Positions 1 through 6,885 are shown, numbered from the stretch's first letter. The stretch: DNA of 9,179 nucleotides from Candidatus Bathyarchaeota archaeon (GCA_030641425.1 DAOWHM010000052.1:1-9179); one strand, 5' to 3'. Numbers and translations: made by a program. Notes: a model not told the origin generated them from the sequence alone.

Positions 1-322
1 GAATCGCCACCTTCCTTCCCAAAAGCTGTGAAGGCTCATATTGCGCTGCAACACCAGCAACAGCCTGCTTCACAACGCCACCACCAACATCAATCCCAAG
101 CCTCACAAGACTATTAGATTTGGGAACAACCTCTGCCTTAACAATCTCCCCCACCCTCAAATCCAACTTGAGAAACTCCTCGAAAGTAATCATTGGCGAC
201 TTCACTTTCTCCAATCTATACCGCAACTCCTCTCCGTCAACCTTTACCTTCCTAAACAACGGTTCAGCCTTACTTATCACATGGTCAAACAGTAAAAGCT
301 TTGTCGCTTCCCCCCAATACAT
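1..322 (-). CDS. tRNA-binding-domain protein related to MetRS C-terminus (partial, 3' end missing)
   Basis: The minus-strand reading frame gives 107 codons before the window edge cuts it. Residues 45-107 (ITFEEFLKLDLRVGEIV onward, then VAGVAAQYEP and LLGRKV) match the EMAP II/Trbp111-type OB-fold tRNA-binding domain found at the C-terminus of methionyl-tRNA synthetase or as its separate beta subunit. Such domains bind the tRNA elbow and help charging. Residues 18-26 (KAEPLFRKV) resemble the KPEPLF linker that in full MetRS lies between the anticodon-binding domain and this domain, so the N-terminus looks like MetRS-derived sequence. No catalytic MetRS domain lies upstream; a different gene sits there. 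The ATG at 322 is the only ATG before residue 44. An alternative start is ATG 193 (MITFEEF), which would give a typical stand-alone beta subunit; no convincing ribosome site decides between them. Domain call fairly sure, start unsure. Confidence 0.75.
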   Translation of the reverse strand, partial: MYWGEATKLLLFDHVISKAEPLFRKVKVDGEELRYRLEKVKSPMITFEEFLKLDLRVGEIVKAEVVPKSNSLVRLGIDVGGGVVKQAVAGVAAQYEPSQLLGRKVAI

Positions 323-340
323 GCATGTATGATTGAACAG

Positions 341-349
341 AAAAAAAAA
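341..349 (-). terminator. T9 tract, putative archaeal terminator of the exported-protein gene
   Basis: On the minus strand a run of nine T residues follows the stop codon of the exported-protein gene by about 40 bases and precedes the tRNA-binding gene start by about 20 bases. Archaeal RNA polymerase terminates efficiently at such T runs without a strong hairpin. It would separate the two minus-strand genes transcriptionally. Confidence 0.5.
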
Positions 350-386
350 GAAGAGGTGCCCAGGCAGATTACTATTCCTGCTTCTG

Positions 387-938
387 CTAGGTTACTCCAG
401 GTCTGCGACCTGAAAGGAATATTGCAGCAGCAACAATTAGAGCGGCAAGTATCGAAACAATAATCTGAACCGTGATTAGAGTAACCAAATTGTCCATGTC
501 TTGCAGTTTCATATTCAATGGCGGACTAGCAACATTCAAACTTATTGAACCACCGTCTGACACCTTGTCAGTCTCGACCCATACAGCGACACTACCCGAG
601 ATTGCTCTACCGTCAGTTGGCACCGTAAAGCTATACTCAAAGGATTTGTTGCCATCAACTAGAATCACTTCGCTAAGTCCTTTTATGGTTTCATTCCCTT
701 CCAAGGGCAAAGCCGGCATATACCAAGGATAAAGTATCGTAATGTTTACGAGAATGAGAGGCTCATCTCCCGTATTCATAATCCAGATCGTCAGCGTACC
801 TTCTTCACCTCGTCCAGATTGATCCTTATCGACTAGGCCATAGTTCGCAATGCTGGGCGATTGTGCTTGCCCAAGTACACATAGGTGTGCCATTAAAGTT
901 GAAGCCACTAGCAGCAATAAAGCAATTTTTACTTTCAA
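387..938 (-). CDS. Exported, C-terminally membrane-anchored protein of unknown function
   Basis: The 183-residue protein starts with Met-Lys-Val-Lys and a hydrophobic stretch (residues about 5-25) that looks like a signal peptide with likely cleavage near LGQAQS. A beta-rich middle (about 30-150) has the feel of an extracellular immunoglobulin/CARDB-like fold: LTIWIMNTGDEPLILVNI, a proline-rich strand-turn, then SFEYSFTVPTDG and VAVWVETD. A single hydrophobic helix (about 155-176, VQIIVSILAALIVAAAIFL) is followed by a short basic tail GRRPGVT, predicting an outside domain anchored by a C-terminal helix. The start is TTG 936-938, with an AAAGGTAG Shine-Dalgarno-like stretch about eight bases before it and a TATA box further up. 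I do not recognise a specific family; a cell-surface or S-layer-associated role is only a guess from topology. Confidence 0.8.
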   Translation of the reverse strand: MKVKIALLLLVASTLMAHLCVLGQAQSPSIANYGLVDKDQSGRGEEGTLTIWIMNTGDEPLILVNITILYPWYMPALPLEGNETIKGLSEVILVDGNKSFEYSFTVPTDGRAISGSVAVWVETDKVSDGGSISLNVASPPLNMKLQDMDNLVTLITVQIIVSILAALIVAAAIFLSGRRPGVT

Positions 939-973
939 GCTAAACTACCTTTCAAGGCAATTGGTGCTATCCC

Positions 974-983
974 TATTTAAAAC
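974..983 (-). promoter_or_regulatory. TATA box for the exported-protein gene
   Basis: On the minus strand this reads GTTTTAAATA. It sits about 36-45 bases before the TTG start, so transcription would begin near 950, just ahead of the ribosome site. Spacing and composition fit an archaeal TATA box; no experimental support. Confidence 0.45.
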
Positions 984-1126
984 TTGTTAGAGTCTTAACA
1001 TTCTTGATGTGTCATCAGCATATGTTTTTTTGTCTTTTCTAAACCCTCCAACCCGCAAAACTGCGTTTTCATACACTTCACACATTACCCTTCACAAGCC
1101 TTCATCCACCCCAAAGGGGAGTCTCT

Positions 1127-2074
1127 TTAGTTTTCCTTTTGAATAGTTGTGCCGGCCGATCCTTCCAGCGCTTCAACAGCCTTCTCCAGTGAGCATATTA
1201 CGGTTTTTTCTCCTCCCGCCTCTACAAACCTTATAGCTGCCTTGACTTTAGGTCTCATACTTCCAGGAGCGAAATGGCCTTCTCGCAGATATCGTCTCGC
1301 TTCAGCAATATTCATCCTATCGATAGCAACTTGATCTGGCTTTCCATAATTAAGAAAGACTTTCTTTACATCCGTCAACATAAGAAGGAAATCTGCTTTC
1401 ACATAACTAGCAAGCATCTGCGCCACCAAATCCTTGTCAATAACAGCTTCCACCCCTCTTAGAGAACCATCTTCTCCGACAACCGTTGGAACCCCACCAC
1501 CCCCAGCTGCAATAACCAAAACTCCACTCTCAAACAACCTCTTAATCGCCTTCCTCTCCACAATATCCCTGGGCTCTGGCGAAGACACCACCCGCCTATA
1601 ACCTCTCCCACTATCGTCAACCATCTGCCACCCCCTCTCCTTCCTAAGCACCTCCATCTCCGAACTATCATAGAAGGATCCAATAGGTTTCGTAGGGTTC
1701 CTAAAAGCCTCATCACTCTCATCCACCAAAGTCTGGGTCACAAGAGAAACTACGGGCATCTCCTTTCCCACCTTCTTCAATTCATTCCTCATCGACTGCT
1801 GCAACATGTAGCCAATCATACCTTGACTCTGAGCCCCACAAACATCCAAAGGCATAGGAAACAAAACATTCCTAGAAAGCTCATTCTTGAGAAGAATATC
1901 GCCGACTTGAGGACCATTACCATGAGTAATAATAAGCCCGTAACCATCCACAACCAACTTCACAAGACGCCTACAAGTCCTACCCACATTCTCAAACTGC
2001 TTCTCAGCCGTACCCTTCTCCCCACTCTTCAAGATAGCATTTCCACCTAAAGCCACCAACACCTTTCGACTCAC
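1127..2074 (-). CDS. arcC: Carbamate kinase
   Basis: This 315-residue cytosolic enzyme transfers phosphate between carbamoyl phosphate and ADP, giving ATP, CO2 and ammonia, or in some archaea runs in the synthetic direction to make carbamoyl phosphate. Amino-acid-kinase-fold motifs appear in family order: VLVALGGNAIL at residues 5-15, then THGNGPQVGD, DVCGAQSQGMIGYMLQ, VTQTLVD, NPTKPIGSFY, SSPEPRDIVE, IAAGGGGVPTV, AVIDKDLVAQMLA, LLMLTDVKKVFLNYG and HFAPGSMRPKVKAA. The frame is open 40 codons further up, but that stretch is hydrophobic and not family-like. GTG 2072-2074 gives the usual carbamate kinase length and has a GGTGAT ribosome site just before it. No arginine deiminase or ornithine carbamoyltransferase gene is beside it, so whether it serves energy generation or carbamoyl phosphate supply cannot be told here. 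The coding strand is strongly G-rich in the first two thirds. Confidence 0.95.
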   Translation of the reverse strand: MSRKVLVALGGNAILKSGEKGTAEKQFENVGRTCRRLVKLVVDGYGLIITHGNGPQVGDILLKNELSRNVLFPMPLDVCGAQSQGMIGYMLQQSMRNELKKVGKEMPVVSLVTQTLVDESDEAFRNPTKPIGSFYDSSEMEVLRKERGWQMVDDSGRGYRRVVSSPEPRDIVERKAIKRLFESGVLVIAAGGGGVPTVVGEDGSLRGVEAVIDKDLVAQMLASYVKADFLLMLTDVKKVFLNYGKPDQVAIDRMNIAEARRYLREGHFAPGSMRPKVKAAIRFVEAGGEKTVICSLEKAVEALEGSAGTTIQKEN

Positions 2075-2126
2075 GCAATCACCAACCAAGAAAGCATATG
2101 GTAAACAGAATACAAAGAATATGGAG

Positions 2127-2132
2127 TTTAAA
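2127..2132 (-). promoter_or_regulatory. TATA box for carbamate kinase
   Basis: On the minus strand TTTAAA is preceded by an A-rich GAAAAGCC stretch that fits a BRE element. It lies about 55 bases before the chosen GTG start, predicting a 5' leader of roughly 30 bases that contains the GGTGAT ribosome site. This spacing supports the GTG at 2074 over the longer upstream frame, which would begin ahead of the promoter. Confidence 0.4.
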
Positions 2133-2245
2133 GGCTTTTCTAAACAGGAAACACTTCCAAACTGAAAAACCCATTGAAACCCGAACAGATTCAATTACAG
2201 AATAGCTAAAAGATTGGGGTTGCCTTTAAGACTAGGGCACCTTAA

Positions 2246-4330
2246 TTGACCAAGATTGAGAGGATAAAGAAGAGAGATGGAAGAATCGTCAACTTCAATC
2301 CCAACAAAATCACTGAAGCCATCTGGAAAGCCACAAAGGCTGTCGGAATAACAGATCGATCCATCGCCGTCAAACTTACTCAGCAAGTCATAGACCTGTT
2401 GGAGCATCAACCTGCCACCGACAAGCCACCGACAGTAGAACTAGTTCAAGATAACGTGGAAAAAGCCCTCATCAAAAGCGGACAAGTAAGCATCGCCAAA
2501 GCCTACATAATTTACCGACAGAAGCGAGCAAAAATAAGAAAGACAAAAGCGCTCCTAGGTGTGAAAGACGAACTCAAACTACCGCTAAATACCATCCTTG
2601 TTTTGGAGCGTCGCTATCTCAAAAAAGACGAAAATGGACGAACGATAGAATCAACCAGCCAAATGTTCAGACGAATAGCGAAAAGCATAGCTGAAGTTGA
2701 AAAACAATATGGCAAAACCGACGACCAAGTAGCCAACTTTGAGAACCAATACTTCCATATGATGACCAACCTCGAATTCATCCCCAACTCCCCCACCCTC
2801 ATGAACGCAGGTACAATGTTCAGGCAACTCAGCGCCTGCTTCGTCCTCCCCATCGAAGACTCGATAGAAAGCATATTCGACACTTTAAAAGCAGCAGCAA
2901 TAATCCACAAAACAGGAGGAGGAACCGGATTCTCCTTCTCCCGCCTTCGACCAAAACGAGACGTCGTCAGAACCACAGGAGGCGTAGCCTCTGGACCCAT
3001 ATCCTTTGCCAGAATATACGACACGGCAACCGAAGTGATGAAGCAGGGCGGTCGCCGCAGAGGAGCCAACATGGGCATACTTCGTGTCGACCACCCAGAA
3101 ATCATGGACTTCATCGTGGCAAAGGAAAAGGAAGGAGTACTCCGAAACTTCAACATCTCCGTCGCCGCCACAGACAAATTTATGAAAGCAGTTGAGGAAG
3201 ACAGTGACTTCGACCTGATCAACCCTCGAAATCTCCAAAAAATAGAGACACTGAAAGCGAGAGCAATATGGAATCTCCTAATAATGATGGCCTGGAAAAA
3301 CGGGGAACCTGGCATAATCTTTCTAGACACAATAAACCAGCACAATCCAACCCCGAAACTGGGCCTAATCGAAGCCACCAACCCTTGTGGCGAACAACCT
3401 CTCCTTCCCCACGAAAGCTGCAACCTAGGCAGCATCGACGTAAGCAAATTCGTGACAGAAGACGGCAAAATAGACTGGGAAAAACTCCGAACAACAGTAA
3501 GATTAGCAGTAAGATTCCTAGACAACGTCATCGACGCCAACGTCTACACATTACCTAAGATAGAAGAAATAACCAAAGGGAACAGAAAGATTGGCCTCGG
3601 GATAATGGGCTTCGCAGACATGCTCGTCAAAATGGGCATACGATACGACACTGAAGAAGGCCTACAAACCGGGGAAACACTCTTGAAATTCATTAACAAT
3701 GAAGCAAGAAACGTCAGCGCTGAAATCGGCAAGGAAAAAGGAAATTTCCCAAACTTCCCAGAAAGCATATGGGCAAAGAACTTCAAAACCATGAGAAACG
3801 CCACAGTGACAACTATCGCTCCCACAGGCACAATCAGCATAATAGCCAACTGCTCCCAAGGAATCGAACCCCTCTTCGCCATCGTCTACGTCCGAGAAGT
3901 CACAGAAAGCTTCGGAAGAAGCCTCATCGAAGTCAACCCACTATTCGAGAGCACAGCATTAAAAGAAGGATTCTACAGTGAAGAATTAATGAAGAAAATA
4001 GCTAAAAAAATATCCATACAAGACGTTGACGAGATCCCAGAAAAAGTGAGGCACCTCTTCGTTGTAGCCCACAACATCAAGGCTGAGTGGCATGTACGTA
4101 TGCAAGCAATCTTCCAGAAACACACAGATAACGCAGTCTCAAAAACCATAAACTTCCCCAACAACGCCACACCAGACGACATCGACAAAACCTATTGGCT
4201 CGCATATAAACTGAAATGCAAAGGAGTAACCGTGTATCGCCATGGCAGCAGAGAAAAACAGGTCTTACGCCCTATTGAAAGCGAAGGAACACTCGCAGAC
4301 CTAAGTCTAGAATGCCCACACTGCAGCTAA
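2246..4330 (+). CDS. nrdJ: Ribonucleotide reductase, adenosylcobalamin-dependent (class II type), with ATP cone
   Basis: This enzyme reduces ribonucleotides to deoxyribonucleotides using a thiyl radical. The 694 residues contain an N-terminal ATP-cone (about 3-95, opening KIERIKKRDGRIVNFNP), then the ten-stranded barrel. Visible active-site elements are C198 (LSACFVLP), N379-P-C381-G-E383 (thiyl cysteine loop, equivalent to N437/C439/E441 of E. coli NrdA), C392 (SCNLGS, partner of C198) and the phosphate loop PTGTIS at 526-531. The ACFVLPIEDSIESIF and HKTGGGTGFSFSRLRP stretches are typical of B12-dependent NrdJ. No class I radical subunit gene is adjacent. The start is TTG; an in-frame TAA directly precedes it, so no longer start is possible, and no good ribosome site is visible. 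The protein ends in ECPHCS, leaving one CxxC (C690, C693) where many NrdJ proteins continue into a longer Cys-rich tail. Class II assignment is from sequence feel, not a search. Confidence 0.93.
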   Translation: MTKIERIKKRDGRIVNFNPNKITEAIWKATKAVGITDRSIAVKLTQQVIDLLEHQPATDKPPTVELVQDNVEKALIKSGQVSIAKAYIIYRQKRAKIRKTKALLGVKDELKLPLNTILVLERRYLKKDENGRTIESTSQMFRRIAKSIAEVEKQYGKTDDQVANFENQYFHMMTNLEFIPNSPTLMNAGTMFRQLSACFVLPIEDSIESIFDTLKAAAIIHKTGGGTGFSFSRLRPKRDVVRTTGGVASGPISFARIYDTATEVMKQGGRRRGANMGILRVDHPEIMDFIVAKEKEGVLRNFNISVAATDKFMKAVEEDSDFDLINPRNLQKIETLKARAIWNLLIMMAWKNGEPGIIFLDTINQHNPTPKLGLIEATNPCGEQPLLPHESCNLGSIDVSKFVTEDGKIDWEKLRTTVRLAVRFLDNVIDANVYTLPKIEEITKGNRKIGLGIMGFADMLVKMGIRYDTEEGLQTGETLLKFINNEARNVSAEIGKEKGNFPNFPESIWAKNFKTMRNATVTTIAPTGTISIIANCSQGIEPLFAIVYVREVTESFGRSLIEVNPLFESTALKEGFYSEELMKKIAKKISIQDVDEIPEKVRHLFVVAHNIKAEWHVRMQAIFQKHTDNAVSKTINFPNNATPDDIDKTYWLAYKLKCKGVTVYRHGSREKQVLRPIESEGTLADLSLECPHCS

Positions 4331-4484
4331 AACATATTAACATTTCAAGCAACTTGAACTTAAACGAAAATACGCATAAGAAACAACGTTACAAGCGTTT
4401 ATTTGATCTATTAATTTACTAATCATATTCAAAAGTCACAACACTTAACCATTCTCACATGGCCTTTCCTATCAAGGTCTCACA

Positions 4485-5075
4485 ATGGAAACCCAAATCA
4501 GTCCATCATCAACCGGAGCAGCATTAGTCACAATAGCAGCAGCCTCTCTCTTCATCATGCTCAGCCTAAACCAAATAAACTACATAGTTCACGGAGATCT
4601 CTACAACTATGGCCTTCAATTCACGTACAGATGGGCAATGCCATACTGGGTACTATCCGGAGTCGTCTTCGGATTGTGCTGGGTAAACATCTCAATCGCT
4701 ATAATAGCTACCTTATATATCTACAAGAAAAGCCGAAGACAACCCAAGAACAACCAATATGAAACCCCGCAAGAGCCAGCAACATACAGAGAAGAACAAC
4801 GAAAACTCGCTGAATACGTACAACCCCAAAATCAAGGATACGAACTAGAACCGGTAACACAAGAAGAAACCTTAAATCAAGAAACAGAGCTGATTGACAA
4901 GGAATCTCAACAAACCCACACAGTTGAGAACCTACCAAAATCACAACTCAACCAACCAAATCTACAAGAAGCAAAACAAAGCGACGAATCAACAACGGAG
5001 ATCAAAGAAGCTACAAGTCCCGAGAAAGAAACAGAAGAAAACAAGCACTTCTCTAGAACCAAAGACCAAATCTGA
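4485..5075 (+). CDS. Two-helix membrane protein with long Glu/Gln/Thr-rich tail, unknown function
   Basis: I do not recognise this 196-residue protein. Hydrophobic segments at about 11-31 and 54-80 are joined by a short aromatic-rich loop (HGDLYNYGLQFTYRWAMPYW). The positive cluster YKKSRRQPK right after the second segment predicts that both ends face the cytosol and the loop faces outside. Residues 86-196 are low-complexity, rich in Glu, Gln, Asn, Thr and Lys, with almost no hydrophobic residues, and are probably disordered. The ATG start has AAGGT six bases before it. The gene stands alone after the reductase, with about 155 bases of AT-rich spacer, and 105 bases before the next membrane gene, which shares its topology. 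The two may act together, but that is inference. Codon use is C/A-ending like the reductase. Confidence 0.7.
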   Translation: METQISPSSTGAALVTIAAASLFIMLSLNQINYIVHGDLYNYGLQFTYRWAMPYWVLSGVVFGLCWVNISIAIIATLYIYKKSRRQPKNNQYETPQEPATYREEQRKLAEYVQPQNQGYELEPVTQEETLNQETELIDKESQQTHTVENLPKSQLNQPNLQEAKQSDESTTEIKEATSPEKETEENKHFSRTKDQI

Positions 5076-5110
5076 CTCGACCGTCTTTTTACCATAAGGA
5101 GAACTCGCAT

Positions 5111-5132
5111 AGCAGCACTCAATATTGCTGCT
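5111..5132 (+). other. Perfect inverted repeat (7-bp arms, 8-base loop)
   Basis: AGCAGCA at 5111-5117 pairs perfectly with TGCTGCT at 5126-5132 around the loop CTCAATAT. It lies between the two membrane-protein genes, 36 bases after the stop of the first and 48 before the start of the second. AT-rich sequence without a clean T run follows. It could be an RNA hairpin at the end of the first transcript or an operator for the second gene. Function unproved. Confidence 0.4.
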
Positions 5133-5180
5133 TCATAATACTAAATTATTAAATGTACAAGCTTCTGTAAAGGAGCAGCA

Positions 5181-6203
5181 TTGACCCTAAAAAAGATCTT
5201 CACAGTTTGGATCCTTCTCACTTTGGTTTTTCTAACTGTATTAGGAACCATACATGCATGGACTTCTCTCTTAGCTGATGGCGCAGGATCCTTAGCTATA
5301 ATCCCTCCTTTCCTGAGCAACGGATTCCAGATAGAAGTGACCACATACTTTATTGCGGGATTAGTAATGACTTCCATATTGCTGGGAGCTACATGTTACC
5401 TCATCTTCAGTAGTGAACCCTTAGATTTACCACTATATCAGCTGAGCAAGGACTTCGAGGCTAAACTCGAAGAAAAGAGCCAAGAAATTAAAAGTTCAAC
5501 AAAAGAAACCTTGGCAAAACTAGGTTTGAGAGAGTTCCAGCTCAGAGAGGGAATGAAATCCCTACAAAAGAATGTGGGAGAACTAAGTGAAGGGTTGCAA
5601 AAGCGGATAGAGAGCCAGAAAAAAATTCTTGAAAAAGCCCAAAAGAAACTGGTTGAGATTGAGCGAAAAACTGACAAGACACTAGCTGGCCAAAGAGACC
5701 TACCGAAACTGAAGAAGAAGCTACAAGTCCTAGAAACAGTCGAAAAAGATCTGAAAAAACTTCAAGGAGTAATTGAGAAAGTCAACTCCGTTCCTGAACC
5801 TTATCTCACGAGTACGGGCAATATTGATGCTCTCGGAGGAAAGATATTGAAGAGAGGCACAGCTCGACGACTGAAAAAAAACGGGTTTGAGAAAATCGAA
5901 GATCTGTTGCTAGCAAGTCCTCTCGAAATAGCTCACACAAAAGCCGTATCTGAAAGTGAAGCAAAGGGCTTGCAGAGCATACTACAACTTTTAATGGTTC
6001 CCGGAGTTCAACATGAAGATGCAGTGCTTCTTTTAGAGAGTGGAGTCAACTCGAAGGAAGAGCTAGCTCTACAGAACACCTTCAGTCTCGGCTCAAGGAT
6101 AGTGAAAACCACCGAGCTTTACATAGAAGAGGGAAAAATCAAGGAAGAAGACAAACCTAGCTTAGAAGAGATAGCTTCTTGGATTAAATGGGCAAGAACC
6201 TGA
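5181..6203 (+). CDS. Membrane-anchored coiled-coil protein with C-terminal HhH/DUF4332-like region
   Basis: The 340-residue protein begins with two membrane helices (about 6-27 and 54-76) joined by an outside loop of some 25 residues. Residues about 85-210 are Lys/Glu/Leu heptad-like and form a long coiled coil. Residues about 223-340 resemble tandem helix-hairpin-helix units of the DUF4332 kind: RGTARRLKKNGFEKIEDLL and then MVPGVQHEDAVLLLESGV follow the pattern 'G...a..L...G....edLl' and 'ipGv....A.lL...GV'. HhH units usually bind DNA or proteins, so this could tether a nucleic acid or protein partner to the inner membrane face; that is inference. The TTG start is set by AAAGGAG at 5169-5175, five bases upstream. 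It converges on moaE with about 50 bases between stops. Domain call is by eye and moderate; no specific function is claimed. Confidence 0.75.
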   Translation: MTLKKIFTVWILLTLVFLTVLGTIHAWTSLLADGAGSLAIIPPFLSNGFQIEVTTYFIAGLVMTSILLGATCYLIFSSEPLDLPLYQLSKDFEAKLEEKSQEIKSSTKETLAKLGLREFQLREGMKSLQKNVGELSEGLQKRIESQKKILEKAQKKLVEIERKTDKTLAGQRDLPKLKKKLQVLETVEKDLKKLQGVIEKVNSVPEPYLTSTGNIDALGGKILKRGTARRLKKNGFEKIEDLLLASPLEIAHTKAVSESEAKGLQSILQLLMVPGVQHEDAVLLLESGVNSKEELALQNTFSLGSRIVKTTELYIEEGKIKEEDKPSLEEIASWIKWART

Positions 6204-6255
6204 TGGTCCCTCTATTAAAGTAGGAAAAATGAAGTAGACATCTAGGCTGACCTTT

Positions 6256-6729
6256 TCATGTACTTGTTGAATTGCTAGGAGTCTTCTTTTCACCAATCCA
6301 ATATGCTACAGTCTTACCATTCTTACTGCACACATATTCTTTCTTGAAAACTGGAACTTCCTTCTTGTATCGTTCTACAGCCTTCCGTAGAACTGGAAAC
6401 ACTTCGTTTCTATGCCCGCCGGTCACGAGAACATAGACAAGTTCTTCGCCAGGCTTGAATTCCCCAAGCAAATGATGGATTTGAACGTCGACTATTCCCT
6501 TCTCTTGACTTAAGTCAGCGCAAATGCTCTCCAAAACAGCGTCTGCTTGCTGTTCATGGGCTTCCAATTCAAGTTTCTCCACATTCTCGCCTTCTCTAGT
6601 CTCCCCTCTTACTACACCAATGAAAATGCTGATTGCTCCAGCCTTATGGAAACCCTGGTTCTCTCTGGCACTATTGATTAAGTCCACCAGTGTGAGAGCT
6701 CCTTTCTTGTGTACCCCTCCTCTAGTCAT
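6256..6729 (-). CDS. moaE: Molybdopterin synthase catalytic (large) subunit MoaE
   Basis: MoaE, with the sulfur carrier MoaD, converts cyclic pyranopterin monophosphate to molybdopterin, the dithiolene ligand for molybdenum or tungsten enzymes. The 157 residues, near the usual MoaE length, show GAISIFIGVVRG (31-42), LELEAHEQQAD (53-63), HHLLGEFKPGEE (85-96), the VLVTGGHRNEVF strand-turn (100-111) and the catalytic lysine region YKKEVPVFKKEY (121-132), where K122 and K129 match the two conserved lysines of the E. coli enzyme. The short N-terminal extension (MTRGGVHKKG) is not family-typical. The ATG is preceded by GGAG nine bases up; GTG at residue 15 is an alternative. No moaD or other cofactor gene is next to it. 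Its likely client in this organism (for example a formate or formylmethanofuran dehydrogenase) is not in the window. Confidence 0.93.
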   Translation of the reverse strand: MTRGGVHKKGALTLVDLINSARENQGFHKAGAISIFIGVVRGETREGENVEKLELEAHEQQADAVLESICADLSQEKGIVDVQIHHLLGEFKPGEELVYVLVTGGHRNEVFPVLRKAVERYKKEVPVFKKEYVCSKNGKTVAYWIGEKKTPSNSTST

Positions 6730-6853
6730 TCGTGTCTACTCCATGCTGCCCATAATATTCAGGTCTCCAGTAAAACTTTGCGCAACACAAACAGTTCCAC
6801 CGCTCATCATGTAAAGAAAAAGCAGAACTTCCAAAGAATTCATCAGTAATCAC
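6722..6853 (-). CDS. Possible small Cys/aromatic-rich protein overlapping the moaE start
   Basis: A 43-codon frame runs from GTG 6851-6853 to TAG 6722-6724, whose stop overlaps the moaE ATG (ATGACTAG). The product (VITDEFFGSSAF, then HDERWNCLCC, then AKFYWRPEYYGQHG, ending VDTND) holds three cysteines in CxCC spacing and many Trp/Tyr/Phe residues, an ordered-looking composition that is unusual for a chance frame. The GTG lies about 26 bases after a TATA-like TTTTATAG read on this strand, the right distance for a leaderless transcript, which would explain the lack of a ribosome site. The overlap suggests translational coupling to moaE. I recognise no family. A second, 34-codon frame (ATG AAT TCT) covers the same bases, so chance cannot be excluded. 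Confidence 0.35.
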   Translation of the reverse strand: MITDEFFGSSAFSLHDERWNCLCCAKFYWRPEYYGQHGVDTND

Positions 6854-6870
6854 AATTAAGATTGATCATA

Positions 6871-6883
6871 GAAACTATAAAAT
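6871..6883. promoter_or_regulatory. TATA/BRE promoter of the polyferredoxin-hdr operon, possibly bidirectional
   Basis: On the plus strand GAAAC (BRE-like) is followed by TATAAAAT at 6876-6883, the best TATA box in the window. Initiation would fall near 6905, leaving a leader of about 55 bases to the polyferredoxin ATG. On the minus strand the same bases read ATTTTATAGTTTC, also a fair TATA box, placed about 26 bases before the GTG of the possible small protein upstream of moaE. Confidence 0.6.
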
Positions 6884-6885
6884 AC

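Noticed and set aside
401..410. CAGGT/ACCTG inverted repeat at the end of the exported-protein gene
   Set aside because: Five-base arms lying inside the coding sequence (GRRPGVT codons); no T run at the right distance, likely chance.
1021..1040. T-rich run on the plus strand between carbamate kinase and the exported-protein gene, as a terminator
   Set aside because: Both flanking genes are on the minus strand, where this stretch reads as A-rich, so it cannot terminate them; no plus-strand gene ends here.
1053..1064. Small inverted repeat CGCA/TGCG in the spacer after carbamate kinase, as a terminator
   Set aside because: Only four base pairs and not followed by a T run on the minus strand.
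2075..2194. 40-codon upstream extension of carbamate kinase with a hydrophobic stretch resembling a signal peptide
   Set aside because: It would start above the TATA box, adds residues absent from carbamate kinases, and the enzyme is cytosolic; GTG 2074 with GGTGAT fits better.
2614..3540. Long (308-codon) minus-strand open frame inside the ribonucleotide reductase gene
   Set aside because: It lies wholly opposite a gene with every family motif; its Ser/Arg/Pro-rich product is what the antisense of C-ending codons gives.
4459..4530. Short plus-strand frame from ATG 4459 just before the two-helix membrane protein
   Set aside because: Its frame closes after 22 codons and it overlaps the AAGGT-preceded ATG 4485 in another frame; nothing supports it.
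6524..6814. 96-codon plus-strand frame across moaE and its upstream region
   Set aside because: Mostly antisense of moaE, with Ser/Thr/Pro-rich low-quality composition and no ribosome site or promoter.
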